Notes: a model not told the origin generated them from the sequence alone. A DNA stretch of 64,000 nucleotides from Fimbriimonadaceae bacterium (GCA_020850355.1 JADZEX010000062.1:51692-115691); one strand, 5' to 3'. Shown: positions 25,489 through 34,236, counted from the stretch's first letter. Numbers and translations are program-made.

Positions 25489-26244
25489 TCACTCCCCAGC
25501 CGGCGGCGCCGCCGCCACGGCCACCGCGCCAGCGGTCACCGGCGGCAGGCCTTCGTAGCCCACCAACTCCGTCTGCAGGGTGCCCAGCCGCGGGAAGTCG
25601 AGGAACTCGAGCCACTCCCGCACCAGGCCCAGCCCCGGGGCGTAGAACCGGCGCACCCGCAACAGCACGGGCTCCGGCTCCGGCCGCAGCAGCCGCATCG
25701 CCACCCGCTCCACGCAGGTCACCTGCAGCACCCCGGCCAGTTGTCCGACCGCGGTCTCCAGGGGCGCCGACCGCAACACATGGTACCGACCGCCGGTGGC
25801 CACCGGCTGGTCGCCGCCGTTGGCGAGTCCCAGCAGGTGCAGCGCAAACGGCAGCGCACGGCGGCCCTCGAACTGCCAGACGCAATCAGCGACCTGAAGT
25901 TCGGCCGCCGGCGGCAAGAAGTAGCGCGGGCCCCAGCTCCCGTCGCTGCCGCCCGGCGCGAACAGGCCCCGCGGGTCGAGCAGCCAGACCTCGTCGCGCT
26001 GCAAGTTGCCGCGCGGCGTCAGCCGCGCCGCGGCGGCGCGCAGGGTGACCAGGTGACCACCCGCCGCCGGCTCGCTCTTCAGGTAACTGACGCTCCACGG
26101 CAGCAGCGCGTTCTCCTGCAACGAGGTGCGGGTCTGGTAACGCAGCACCACGCCGGCCTGCCACGGGGCGTAGCCGTGGGGCGTGTCGGCCGCCCGCAGG
26201 GCCGGCGCCAACAGCATCACGAGCAACCAGCCGCGTCGCGTCAT
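25489..26244 (-). CDS. Secreted protein of unknown function
   Basis: 251 residues with a signal peptide (RRGWLLVMLLAPALRAAD). The mature region is beta-rich (VVLRYQTRTSLQEN, RYFLPPAAELQVADCVWQFEG, LRVRRFYAPGLGLVREWLE) and ends in an alanine-rich tail. VRRFYAPGLGLVREW is a pattern seen in exported bacterial proteins of unknown role that report on surface material. The ATG at 26244 follows AGGACAGGG. It overlaps nothing but lies three bases before the LamG-like gene and probably works with it. Confidence 0.5.
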   Translation of the reverse strand: MTRRGWLLVMLLAPALRAADTPHGYAPWQAGVVLRYQTRTSLQENALLPWSVSYLKSEPAAGGHLVTLRAAAARLTPRGNLQRDEVWLLDPRGLFAPGGSDGSWGPRYFLPPAAELQVADCVWQFEGRRALPFALHLLGLANGGDQPVATGGRYHVLRSAPLETAVGQLAGVLQVTCVERVAMRLLRPEPEPVLLRVRRFYAPGLGLVREWLEFLDFPRLGTLQTELVGYEGLPPVTAGAVAVAAAPPAGE

Positions 26245-26294
26245 GTCCCTGTCCTGTTCATTGGACGCCAGCCCCGTCGAATGGTGCCCCCGGC

Positions 26295-27269
26295 TCAACC
26301 GGTCGGCCCGAAGCGCGGCTGCCAGCCGGCCGCCAACTGCCGGCCCAACTGCGCCGCCTGCTCCTGCTCGGTGGCGCTCAGCGGCTGGAAGCCACGCGCC
26401 CAGGCGGCGTTCTGCCGGACCTGCTCGACACTGTGGCAGCCGACCACCGCCGCCGTCACCCCCGGCAGGCTCAGCGCATAGCGCAGGGCCAGTGGCAGAT
26501 GCTCGGTCGGGACGTGCGACGGCTGCGGCGGCTCACCATAGCGGCCCCAGTGGTTGCCCCGAACGCCGCCGTAGACCTTCATCGCCAGCACCCCCGCGCC
26601 GTGCGCCCGGGCGGCCGGCAGCAGCTTCGACTCGAAGTCGTAGAGCCAGCGGTCGGCCAGGTTCAGCACCACCATCACGGCATCAACCACGCCGTGCTGC
26701 AACAACGTCGCGACCGCCGTCGGGTGGCTGTGCGAGGTGAACCCGATCCAACGCGCCCGGCCGGCCTGCTTCTCGCGCTGCAGGTAGTCGAAGGCGCCGT
26801 CGGGGTCCAGCACGCCCTCCTGCCGATAGCCCCCGGCGTGGTGCCAGTAGAGCAGGTCGACATGATCGGTGCCCAGCTCGCGGAGCGAGGTCTCGAACGA
26901 CTGCCGCATCGCCGCGGCGCCGGGCCCGCCGGCCTTGGTGGTCAGAAAGACCTCCTCGCGCCGCGTCCCGAGCGCCTCGCGCAACGCGCGCTCGGCCTTG
27001 TCGTAGCCGCGGGCGGCGTCGAAGAAGGTGATCCCCTCGTCGAGCGCGGCGCGGTAGACGGTCACGGCTTCGTCGAAGCTGACCCCGTGCGACTGCCCGG
27101 CGCAGGCGGTGCCGAGCCCCAGGATCGGCAGCTCGACGCCGCTCCGGCCGAGCGCGCGGCGCGGCAGCGGCGCCGGCGCGGCCGCGCCGGCTGCCCGCAG
27201 CAGACCGCCGGCGAGCGCGCCGGAGGTCTGGCAGAACTGCCGGCGGGTGAGATCAGGTCGGTCCGACAC
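26295..27269 (-). CDS. Tat-exported aldo/keto reductase
   Basis: 324 residues. The N-terminus has a twin-arginine signal (LTRRQFCQTSGALAGG), so the folded protein with its cofactor would be exported. The barrel shows AKR residues: Asp and Tyr in FFDAARGYDKAE, Lys in LTTKAG, His in LYWHHAG, and the cofactor end in VVGCHSVEQVRQNA. It reduces a carbonyl with NAD(P)H. The physiological substrate is unknown. GTG at 27269 follows GGGAGG and overlaps the upstream receiver gene by 17 bases. Confidence 0.8.
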   Translation of the reverse strand: MSDRPDLTRRQFCQTSGALAGGLLRAAGAAAPAPLPRRALGRSGVELPILGLGTACAGQSHGVSFDEAVTVYRAALDEGITFFDAARGYDKAERALREALGTRREEVFLTTKAGGPGAAAMRQSFETSLRELGTDHVDLLYWHHAGGYRQEGVLDPDGAFDYLQREKQAGRARWIGFTSHSHPTAVATLLQHGVVDAVMVVLNLADRWLYDFESKLLPAARAHGAGVLAMKVYGGVRGNHWGRYGEPPQPSHVPTEHLPLALRYALSLPGVTAAVVGCHSVEQVRQNAAWARGFQPLSATEQEQAAQLGRQLAAGWQPRFGPTG

Positions 27270-27654
27270 CAGGCGTCCTCCCGGCCGCGGCCAGGTGCGG
27301 CCGCAACCACTGTTGCAGCGCCCGGGCATCGAACGGCTTCCGCATATAGTGATCCGCGCCGGCTTCGCGCGCCAGCGCTTCGTGTTCACGCTGGCCTAAC
27401 GCCGTGAGCACCAGAATCGGCAGCGCGGCGGTCGCCGCGTCCGCTCGCAGGGTCCGGCAGACATCGAGTCCGCCCAACCGCGGCATCATGATGTCGACCA
27501 GCAGCGCCACCGGGCGTTCCCGGCGGACGGCGTCCAACGCGGCCTGGCCATCGCCGACGCCGACCGCGCGGCCGCCCTCGTGGTCCACCAGGAAGCACAG
27601 CGAGCGCAGGATCAGCGGCTCGTCCTCGGCGATCACGACGCACGGTCGGTTCAC
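27253..27654 (-). CDS. Single-domain response regulator (receiver only)
   Basis: 133 residues, one receiver domain: acidic pocket IAEDEP, phosphoacceptor Asp in LVDIMMP (about 54), switch Thr in VLTALG and Lys in MRKPFDA. No output domain is attached, so it probably relays phosphate or acts by protein contact. The GTG at 27654 overlaps the upstream kinase stop by four bases, which suggests that kinase is its partner. Confidence 0.85.
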   Translation of the reverse strand: MNRPCVVIAEDEPLILRSLCFLVDHEGGRAVGVGDGQAALDAVRRERPVALLVDIMMPRLGGLDVCRTLRADAATAALPILVLTALGQREHEALAREAGADHYMRKPFDARALQQWLRPHLAAAGRTPGVGPT

Positions 27655-29252
27655 GGCAAGGCCCTCCCGACGACCGAGTCGGCGGGCGGCTCGGTCGGCA
27701 GCCAGACGCTGAAGCGCGCCCCGCCGCCGGGGGCGTCGTCCACCGCAATCCGTCCCCCGTGGTGCGTCACCACCGCCTGGGCGATGGCCAGACCGAGCCC
27801 CGAGCCGCCGCGGGCGTGGCTGCCGGGGGCCTGGCGGAAACGCTCGAAGATGCGCTGCCGCTCGCGGGCCGGCACGCCCGGCCCGGTGTCGCTGACCACC
27901 AGCGTAGCCCCCTCGGCCGCGGCGGCCACGACCAGCTCGACGCAGCCCGCGGCCGGGGTGAACTTGAAGGCGTTCGAAAGCAGATTGCTGAAGACCTGCT
28001 CGATCCGTCGCCGGTCGGCGGTGATCGGCGGCAGCTCCGGCGCCTCGACCCGCAACTCCACCTGCTCCGCGACGCTGCGGCCGTGGTAGACCTGGGCGAA
28101 GTGCTGGGCCAGCTCGTCCAGTCGCACCGGCTCGGGCTCGTACCGGATCGACGCGTTCTCGATGCGCGCCAGGTCGAGGAAGTTGTCCAGCAGTTCGCCC
28201 AGCCGGGTGGTCTCCTCGATGATGATCCTCAGGAACTCCTGGTGCGTCTCGGGCGGCTCATCGGCGTACATCGTGAGGAGGTCGGCGTAGGTCCGAATGC
28301 AAGTCAGCGGCGTGCGCAGATCGTGGGCCACGATGTTCAGGAACTCGGACTTCTGCTGGTCGATCTGGCGCAACTGCACGTTGGCGCGGGCCAGTTCCTC
28401 GGCCAGAATGGCGTTGTTGATGGCCGTCGCGACGTGCGGCATGTAGAGCTGCGCCTGGTCCAGGTCGGGGGCGTGGTCGATGCCGACCAGCCCCAACGGC
28501 TGCCCCTTACCGGGCAGCACAAAGACCGCGAAGCCGCGCAGCGCACCGCTCTCGGCAGCCGGTGCGGTGAGCCCGCCGCCGAGGGCTGCCAGGGCCTGCG
28601 GGGCGCTGGCCGTGCTGACGGTGATCGGCAGCGCCTTGGCCCGCCGGCCGACCGCGCCGACCCGCCGCAGCAGGTCCTGATTCTGGTCGAGCAGCCAAAT
28701 CGCCGCGTTTTCGCCACCAAGGTCGCTGAGCAGCGATTCACAGAGTCGCCCGGCAGAGTCCCGCAGGCTGGCCGACTCCAGCGCGCCGAGCGTCAACTGG
28801 TAGACGCTGGTCAGCCGCTCGGACTGCTCGAAAAGCAGCTCGCGGGCCTCGTCGGCAACGCTGACATGCTGCTCCAACTGGGCCGCCAGGACCTGCGCCC
28901 GGCGGCCCAGGGCGACCGACTCGCTGACATCCTGCAGCACCAGCACGCCGCGCCCGTCCGGCCCATAGCGCAACCGGGCGTCGATCTCGCGCTCGCCGCG
29001 GCGCACCCGGCCGGTCCACCAGCCGCGGCCACGGGCGGCCTGCAGGGCCAAGGTCCAGGTGGCGTCGTCGAACAGCTCGGCCAACAGCGCCCCGTCGAGC
29101 TCGCCCGGCGGCCGCTCGCAGAGCGCCGCCAGGGGGTCATTGTGGCGGACGATCCGGCCGGCCGGATCGAGGAGGGCAATCCCGGCGCTGCTCGCCCAGA
29201 GCAGTTCGTCGAGCCAGGGCTGCGTCAAGAGGGGGCAGCTCGCGGCGGTCAC
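27651..29252 (-). CDS. Soluble sensor histidine kinase (PAS, GAF)
   Basis: 533 residues with no membrane helix. A PAS domain (about 10-115), a coiled-coil stretch and a GAF domain (about 140-285) come first. The dimerisation domain has its phosphoacceptor His near residue 308 (NIVAHDLRTPL) and the ATPase motifs are FSNLLSNAFKFTP, SDTGPGVP and GGSGLGLAIAQ. It would sense a cytoplasmic signal. GTG start overlapping the upstream receiver gene by four bases. Likely targets are the two receiver proteins on either side and the OmpR-type regulator at 29703. Confidence 0.9.
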   Translation of the reverse strand: MTAASCPLLTQPWLDELLWASSAGIALLDPAGRIVRHNDPLAALCERPPGELDGALLAELFDDATWTLALQAARGRGWWTGRVRRGEREIDARLRYGPDGRGVLVLQDVSESVALGRRAQVLAAQLEQHVSVADEARELLFEQSERLTSVYQLTLGALESASLRDSAGRLCESLLSDLGGENAAIWLLDQNQDLLRRVGAVGRRAKALPITVSTASAPQALAALGGGLTAPAAESGALRGFAVFVLPGKGQPLGLVGIDHAPDLDQAQLYMPHVATAINNAILAEELARANVQLRQIDQQKSEFLNIVAHDLRTPLTCIRTYADLLTMYADEPPETHQEFLRIIIEETTRLGELLDNFLDLARIENASIRYEPEPVRLDELAQHFAQVYHGRSVAEQVELRVEAPELPPITADRRRIEQVFSNLLSNAFKFTPAAGCVELVVAAAAEGATLVVSDTGPGVPARERQRIFERFRQAPGSHARGGSGLGLAIAQAVVTHHGGRIAVDDAPGGGARFSVWLPTEPPADSVVGRALP

Positions 29253-29620
29253 GCCCAGTCGCCCAGGCCGCGGTCGAGCAGGTCCTGCACCACGGTCCGC
29301 AGCCGCCGGGGCTGCAGCGGCTTGGCCAACTGCGCCTGCACCGGCGGCAGCAACGGTGTGGCAATGCCGCGGTCGACCAGCAAGACGACGGCCGCGCGCG
29401 GCGCGTGGTCGCGGAGTTGCACGAGGAAAGCGCCCGGTTGTACCCCCGGCAGGTGGGCGTCGATCACCACGACCGCCGGCGCGAGCGAACCCGTCACCAG
29501 CTCCAGCGCCCGGGGCGCCGTCGGCGCCACCTCCACCTGGAAGGTCAGCGCACTCAGCGCCAGCCGGGCGAGGTGTGCTGTCGACGGGGAATCATCCACG
29601 ATCAGCACAGTCGGTCGCAT
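29249..29620 (-). CDS. Receiver-domain protein, partly degenerate
   Basis: 123 residues matching a receiver fold: VLIVDDSPST supplies the acidic pocket and VVVIDAHLPGV the probable phosphoacceptor Asp. The switch Thr region is altered (VLLVDRG) while the Lys is retained (LAKPLQPRRL). It may be a phosphate sink or a non-catalytic receiver. It is the first gene of the receiver-kinase-receiver set and overlaps the kinase start. Confidence 0.78.
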   Translation of the reverse strand: MRPTVLIVDDSPSTAHLARLALSALTFQVEVAPTAPRALELVTGSLAPAVVVIDAHLPGVQPGAFLVQLRDHAPRAAVVLLVDRGIATPLLPPVQAQLAKPLQPRRLRTVVQDLLDRGLGDWA

Positions 29621-29702
29621 CGCCGAGCATCCCGCTCAACCCTCTGCCTATTCTCCCCGCCGCCCGCGCTTCCTTGTCACAGCGCGGTCACCGCCGTGTA
29701 AA

Positions 29703-30395
29703 TCATGCCACCAGCTTATAGCCCACCCCGATCACGGTCTGGATCAGCGCCGGATTGCTGGGATCGCGCTCCAGCTTCTCGCGCAGCCGGCGGACGTGCA
29801 TGTCGAGCGTCCGGGTGCGGATCTCCGGCGAGTAGCCCCAGACGCGGTCCAGCAGGTACTCGCGGGTGCGCACCCGGTTGGGGTGCTCGGCCAGGGCCAC
29901 CAACAGCTCGAACTCCTTCGGCGTCAGGTCGACCAGCGTCTCACCGCGACGGACCGTGTAGGCCTCGCGGTCGATCCGCAGGTCGCTGGCCCGCAGCTCG
30001 CGCTCGCGGCTCTCGCTGTACTGCCGGCTCCGCCGCAGCAGCGCCTCGACCCGGGCGCAGAACTCGGCCAGCCCGAACGGCTTGACCAGGTAGTCGTCGG
30101 CCCCGAACCGCAGCCCGACCACCTTGTCCTGCTCTTCGACCGCCGCGCCGGTCATGATCATGATCGGCACGAAGGTCCGCTGGCGCAGCCGCTGGCAGAC
30201 TTCCAGGCCGTCCAGGTCGGGGAGCTTCAGGTCCAGCACCACCAGGTCGGGTCGCTCCCGTAGCCCCAGCGCGAGGCCCTCCTCACCGTTGTGGGCCAAC
30301 GTCACGCGGTGGCCCTCGTGCTGCAGCGCGCGCCGCAGGCCGTCGGCCAGGCGCCGGTCATCCTCAACCACCAGAATGTGGAATCCCTGGTCCAT
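29703..30395 (-). CDS. OmpR/PhoB-family response regulator
   Basis: 230 residues. A receiver (1-120) with VVEDDRRLA, VVLDLKLPD (Asp about 55), TGAAV and LVKPFGLAEF is followed by a winged-helix DNA-binding domain (about 130-228: LTPKEFELLVALAEHPN, LDMHVRRLREKLE, VIGVGYKLV). It is a transcription factor phosphorylated probably by the kinase encoded downstream. A gap of 82 bases separates it from the receiver-kinase-receiver genes. A TTGACG-17-TATCAC promoter ends only about six bases before the ATG, and no Shine-Dalgarno site is visible, so its mRNA may be leaderless. Confidence 0.92.
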   Translation of the reverse strand: MDQGFHILVVEDDRRLADGLRRALQHEGHRVTLAHNGEEGLALGLRERPDLVVLDLKLPDLDGLEVCQRLRQRTFVPIMIMTGAAVEEQDKVVGLRFGADDYLVKPFGLAEFCARVEALLRRSRQYSESRERELRASDLRIDREAYTVRRGETLVDLTPKEFELLVALAEHPNRVRTREYLLDRVWGYSPEIRTRTLDMHVRRLREKLERDPSNPALIQTVIGVGYKLVA

Positions 30396-30401
30396 GCCCG
30401 C

Positions 30402-30430
30402 GTGATACCGCTCCGCGCGCTTTTCGTCAA
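30402..30430 (-). promoter_or_regulatory. Promoter of the OmpR-type regulator, probably leaderless
   Basis: TTGACG (30430-30425) and TATCAC (30407-30402) on the minus strand are 17 bases apart. A start point seven bases past the -10 would fall on or next to the ATG at 30395, so the message would have almost no 5' leader. This agrees with the missing Shine-Dalgarno site. Confidence 0.55.
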
Positions 30431-30469
30431 GTCCGCAGGGCCCGGCCGACTGGCGCCGAATGGCCGCGC

Positions 30470-31561
30470 ATGGTGATCTCCGAACTGGCCACCTTCGCGA
30501 CGCGCCACCTGGCGGTGGTCCGCCTCACCACCAGCAGCGGCGCGGTGGGTTGGGGGCAGTTGGCGCCCGTGCACGCCGACCTCAGTAGCGCGGTGTTCCA
30601 CCGCCAGGTGGCGCCGCACGCGCTGGGCCAACCGGTTGACGACCCGGCTGCCCTCGGCGCGCGGATCCTGCGGGCGGAGTACAAGTTCCCCGGCTCGTAC
30701 CTGTGTCGCGCCCTGGCCGGTCTCGATACCGCGCTCTGGGACTTGCGTGGCCGGCTGGCCGGTCAGCCGGTCTGGGCCCTGCTCGGCGCCACAGCCCGGC
30801 CGTTGCCAGTCTACGGCTCCTCGATGCGCCGGGATCTGACCCCCGCCGCCGAGGCCTCCCGGATGCTCCGGCTGCGCGACGAGGCGGGCTTTCAGGCCTT
30901 CAAGATCCGCGTTGGCGGGCGCTTCAGCGGCGGGCAGGACCAGTGGCCGGGCCGCACCGACGAACTGATCCCGACCGTCCGCCAGGTGCTCGGCGACGCG
31001 GTGACCTTGTTGGCTGACGCCAACTCCAGTTACGCCCCAGAGCAGGCCATCGCGGTCGGTCGGCAGTTGGAGGATTGCGGCTACCACCACTTCGAGGAGC
31101 CCTGCCCGTTTCCGGAGTTGGAGCAGACCGCGGCGGTCGCAGCCGCGCTCGACATCGCCGTGGCGGGTGGCGAGCAAGATTGTGACCTCAGCCAATGGCA
31201 GCGCATGGCCCGCCTGCGGGCGGTCGACATCATGCAGCCGGACATTTGCTACCTGGGCGGCTTCAGCCGGGCTCTGGAGGTGACCGAACTGGCCGCCGCG
31301 CACGGGCTGACGGTGGTGCCGCACTCGGCCAACCCCAGTCTGGTGTTTGTCGCGGCGCTGCATCTGATGGCGGCCGCGCCGCACGCGGAGCCGTTTGTCG
31401 AGTACAGCATCGAAGAGTGCGGCTGGCTGCGCGGGGTGTATGATGGCGTGCCGGTCTGTCGCGATGGCAGGGTGTCGCTGCCGACCGCGCCGGGCTGGGG
31501 GATCAGCCCTCGCCAGGAGTGGCTGGACACGGCGACGGTCCAGGTCAGCCGACAGGAGTAG
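30470..31561 (+). CDS. Enolase-superfamily enzyme (mandelate racemase/muconate cycloisomerase type)
   Basis: 363 residues: a capping domain (about 1-120) and a barrel. Visible residues are the base Lys in FKIRVG, metal ligands in LADANSSY, FEEPCPF and GGEQDCD, and a histidine in VVPHSANP that fits the second base of the mandelate racemase group. It would abstract a proton next to a carboxylate, as in sugar-acid dehydration or racemisation. Substrate cannot be told. The ATG at 30470 is divergent from the two-component regulator with a 74-base gap. PyrK follows after seven bases. Confidence 0.85.
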   Translation: MVISELATFATRHLAVVRLTTSSGAVGWGQLAPVHADLSSAVFHRQVAPHALGQPVDDPAALGARILRAEYKFPGSYLCRALAGLDTALWDLRGRLAGQPVWALLGATARPLPVYGSSMRRDLTPAAEASRMLRLRDEAGFQAFKIRVGGRFSGGQDQWPGRTDELIPTVRQVLGDAVTLLADANSSYAPEQAIAVGRQLEDCGYHHFEEPCPFPELEQTAAVAAALDIAVAGGEQDCDLSQWQRMARLRAVDIMQPDICYLGGFSRALEVTELAAAHGLTVVPHSANPSLVFVAALHLMAAAPHAEPFVEYSIEECGWLRGVYDGVPVCRDGRVSLPTAPGWGISPRQEWLDTATVQVSRQE

Positions 31562-31568
31562 CGGTAGG

Positions 31569-32375
31569 ATGCCGACTTGGCAAAGACTGGCGCCGGTGAC
31601 CGCCCGCGAGAGCCTCACGCCGGAGTATTTCGCGCTGACGCTGCGGGCACCCGAGCTGGCGGCCGCGGCGCAGCCGGGGCTGTTTGTGAACGTCCTGATC
31701 CCGGCCCCCGAGGTCTGCCTGCGCCGACCGATTTCGTTCTACCGCGCCACCGGCGACGAGATCACCTTGCTGGTGGGCGTCCATGGCCAGGGCACTGCGG
31801 CGCTGAGTCGGGTGGCCGTCGGGGAGTCCCTGGATCTGCTTGGACCGCTCGGCGGGCGCCCGCTGCGGCTGCGGCCGGGGGCGCGCCGGGTGGCCCTGGT
31901 CGGCGGCGGCGTCGGCATCCCGCCGCTGGCCTTCTTCGCCGCCCGGCACCGCGGGGCGGCCGCGCTGACCGCCTACGTTGGCGCCCGGAACGCCGGACGA
32001 CTGCTCGGCGTCCAGGAGTTTGGCGAGCTGGGGGTGGCGGTGCGGGCGAGCACCGACGACGGCAGCGTCGGCTTCCAGGGCACGGTGGCGGCGCTGCTGG
32101 CGGCGGACCTGCCGGCCGCCGGGTACGACCTGCTGCTGGCCTGTGGCCCGACCCCGATGCTGCGCGCCGTGGCCGCACTGGCGCTGGCGGCGGGGGTGGC
32201 CTGCGAGGTCTGTCTGGAGGCGCGGATGGCCTGCGCCGTGGGAGCGTGCCTGTCGTGCGTGGTCGAGACGACGCGCGAGGGCTGGCAGAAGTACCAGCGC
32301 GTCTGCACCGAGGGTCCGGTGTTCGAGGCCGCTGACATCGTTTGGCAATCCCTCTCGCCGCTTTGTGCGCCATAA
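31569..32375 (+). CDS. pyrK: Dihydroorotate dehydrogenase electron-transfer subunit
   Basis: 268 residues. An FAD-binding barrel (RRPISFYR) is followed by an NAD-binding domain (VALVGGGVGIPPLAFFA, LLLACGPTPML) and a C-terminal [2Fe-2S] site with cysteines in RMACAVGACLSCVV and VCTEGP. In PyrB-type DHODH it passes electrons from dihydroorotate via FAD and iron-sulfur to NAD+. The catalytic PyrD subunit is not adjacent, which is unusual. ATG at 31569 is used because the upstream in-frame part lies within the preceding gene. Confidence 0.88.
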   Translation: MPTWQRLAPVTARESLTPEYFALTLRAPELAAAAQPGLFVNVLIPAPEVCLRRPISFYRATGDEITLLVGVHGQGTAALSRVAVGESLDLLGPLGGRPLRLRPGARRVALVGGGVGIPPLAFFAARHRGAAALTAYVGARNAGRLLGVQEFGELGVAVRASTDDGSVGFQGTVAALLAADLPAAGYDLLLACGPTPMLRAVAALALAAGVACEVCLEARMACAVGACLSCVVETTREGWQKYQRVCTEGPVFEAADIVWQSLSPLCAP

Positions 32376-32409
32376 TGGGTGACAGCGACAGGGCTGATGG
32401 AGCAAACGG

Positions 32410-33135
32410 ATGACGGGTGACTTTGGCGGACGGTTCAACAACCTCTCGGCGGCGGTCCACAACAACCGGCTGCCGTTCCTGCAGAAGGTCTACGGCCTGC
32501 TGTTCATCAGCATTCTGGTGGCCGTTGGCAGCGGCACGGCGATCATGCACACGCCGCCGGCCTTCCAACTGGCCGACGGCACGGCGGTCCCGCTGGGCGT
32601 CGGCTTGGCCATGAAGGGCCAGTTCGTGATCTGGCTGGTAATGTTCGGCCTGCTCTTCCTGGCCCGGGCGGTCGCCCGCGTCCCAGTGGCGGGCATCGCG
32701 CTGTTGTTCGTCTTCACGGCGATCACCGGCGCCTGGGTCGCGCCAGCAGTGTGGGTGCAGTCGGTGAAGCACGGCACGCCGCAGGTCGTCGGGCTGGCCG
32801 GGGCGCTGACGGCAATCACCTTCCTCACGCTGACGCTCTACACGATGTTCAGTCGCCACAGCTTCAGCTTCATGGGCGCCGGCCTGAACGTCGCCGGGAT
32901 CGGCCTGGTGGCGGCCTGCTTGCTGAACGGCTTCCTGTTCCACTCCAGTTGGGCCTCGATGCTCCTGGCGTGGTTCATCCTGGCCTTCAGCGCCGGCTGC
33001 ATCCTCTACAACACCGCGCGGATCTTGCGCGACTGCCCGGACGAGGCGTGGGTCTACGCAACCATCACGTTGTTCGTGGACATCCTCAACATGTTCCTGG
33101 CGTTGCTGCGGATCCTCGGCGGCAACCGCCGCTAA
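32410..33135 (+). CDS. Bax inhibitor-1/YccA-family membrane protein
   Basis: 241 residues with about seven membrane helices (KVYGLLFISILVAV, FVIWLVMFGLLFLARA, ITFLTLTLYTMFS, LVAACLLNGFLF, ASMLLAWFILAFSAGCI, ITLFVDILNMFLALLRI). The helix ending in LFVDILNMFLALL and the YNTARIL segment are family hallmarks. Members form proton-regulated calcium leak channels, and bacterial forms also interact with FtsH protease. The ATG at 32410 follows GGAGCAAAC. No functional partner is evident next to it. Confidence 0.88.
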   Translation: MTGDFGGRFNNLSAAVHNNRLPFLQKVYGLLFISILVAVGSGTAIMHTPPAFQLADGTAVPLGVGLAMKGQFVIWLVMFGLLFLARAVARVPVAGIALLFVFTAITGAWVAPAVWVQSVKHGTPQVVGLAGALTAITFLTLTLYTMFSRHSFSFMGAGLNVAGIGLVAACLLNGFLFHSSWASMLLAWFILAFSAGCILYNTARILRDCPDEAWVYATITLFVDILNMFLALLRILGGNRR

Positions 33136-33157
33136 GCGACCACGCCGCGAGCTTGCC

Positions 33158-33197
33158 GCACGGCGGGAGGAGTCCGAAAGGAGTCCGCCCGCCGTGC
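33158..33197 (+). repeat. GC-rich hairpin with duplicated GGAGTCCG in the loop
   Basis: GCACGGCGGG (33158-33167) pairs with CCCGCCGTGC (33188-33197) over ten bases. The 20-base loop holds the motif GGAGTCCG twice, separated by AAA. No T-run follows, so a simple Rho-independent terminator is doubtful. It fills much of the 105-base gap between the Bax-inhibitor gene and the next start and could be a processing site or a weak terminator. Confidence 0.45.
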
Positions 33198-33240
33198 TGG
33201 TATTGGGCGGCGGCGAGCCGCGGCTCGCGGGAGAGGTAGT

Positions 33241-34236
33241 GTGGCGGAGCCAGTGCGGATCGGGTTTGTCGGCGTCGGCGGAATCGCGCGGCATCACCTG
33301 AAGCAGTTGCAGGCCACCGGGCAGGCGACCATCGCGGCGCTCTGCGACGTCCGCGAAGAGTCCGCCGCCAGCGCCGCGGCCGAGTACGGTGGCACGGTCT
33401 ACACCGACTACCGGCGGATGCTCGACGCCGAGACCCTCGACGCGCTCTACGTCTGCGTGCCGCCGAGTCTGCACACCGGCGCGGAGCTGCTGGCCTGCGA
33501 ACGCGGCATCCACCTCTTCGTCGAGAAGCCGGTGGCACTGACGATGCCGCAGGCGCTCGAGATTCAGGCGGCCATCGCCCAGGCCGGCGTGCTGGCGGCG
33601 GCGGGCTACGTGATGCGCAACTGGCCGGGCATCGCCGCGGCCCAGGAGTACCTCGCCGGGAAGACCGTCTCGCTGGTCTCGGCGAATCGCTGGCACGGCA
33701 TCGCCGGCGGCGACGACCACTGGTGGCGCCGGATGGACATCTCGGGCGGCCAACTGGTCGAGCAGGCGACGCACAACCTCGACGCGGTGCGCTGGATCGC
33801 CGGCGAGATCAAAGCGGTCTGGGCGCGCTACGAATACGCCTCGCTGGCGCACCTGCCCAACTTCAGCATCCCGGCCTCGCAGGTTGTGGCCTTCGAGCTG
33901 GCCAGCGGCGCCGCGGGCACGCTGACCTGCTCGTGCGTCCTCAACCAGGGTGGCGGCGGTGGCAACTGGGACTTCCTGCTGCCCGACGAGCGGGTCAGCA
34001 TTGTCGGTGCCGAAGCGCGGCGGGCGCCGGTGGCCGCCGGTGAGGACGGCACGCTGCGCAGCAGTCAGCCGACCCTCAACATCGACGAGGCCTTTGTGCA
34101 GGCGGTCGCCAGCGGCGACGGCAGCCTGATCCGCAGCACCTACGCCGACGCCGTGCGGACGCTCGAGGTGACCCTCGCGGCGAACGAGTCCGCGGCCACC
34201 GGGCAGGTCGTCGAGTGCCGGGCCTGGCGGTCGTGA
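33241..34236 (+). CDS. Gfo/Idh/MocA-family oxidoreductase
   Basis: 331 residues. An N-terminal Rossmann fold for NAD(P) (IGFVGVGGIARHH) and the EKPVA lysine motif in HLFVEKPVALT mark the family. The C-terminal domain has GGQLVEQATHNLD, where the histidine lies in the usual catalytic stretch. It oxidises or reduces a sugar, inositol or similar cyclic polyol. The GTG at 33241 follows GGGAGAGG. It overlaps the thymidylate kinase start by four bases, although the two functions are unrelated. Confidence 0.87.
   Translation: MAEPVRIGFVGVGGIARHHLKQLQATGQATIAALCDVREESAASAAAEYGGTVYTDYRRMLDAETLDALYVCVPPSLHTGAELLACERGIHLFVEKPVALTMPQALEIQAAIAQAGVLAAAGYVMRNWPGIAAAQEYLAGKTVSLVSANRWHGIAGGDDHWWRRMDISGGQLVEQATHNLDAVRWIAGEIKAVWARYEYASLAHLPNFSIPASQVVAFELASGAAGTLTCSCVLNQGGGGGNWDFLLPDERVSIVGAEARRAPVAAGEDGTLRSSQPTLNIDEAFVQAVASGDGSLIRSTYADAVRTLEVTLAANESAATGQVVECRAWRS

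Noticed and set aside
27759..30263. Plus-strand open frame of 834 codons
   Set aside because: It is antisense to the histidine kinase and both regulators, and its residue composition is unlike a folded protein.
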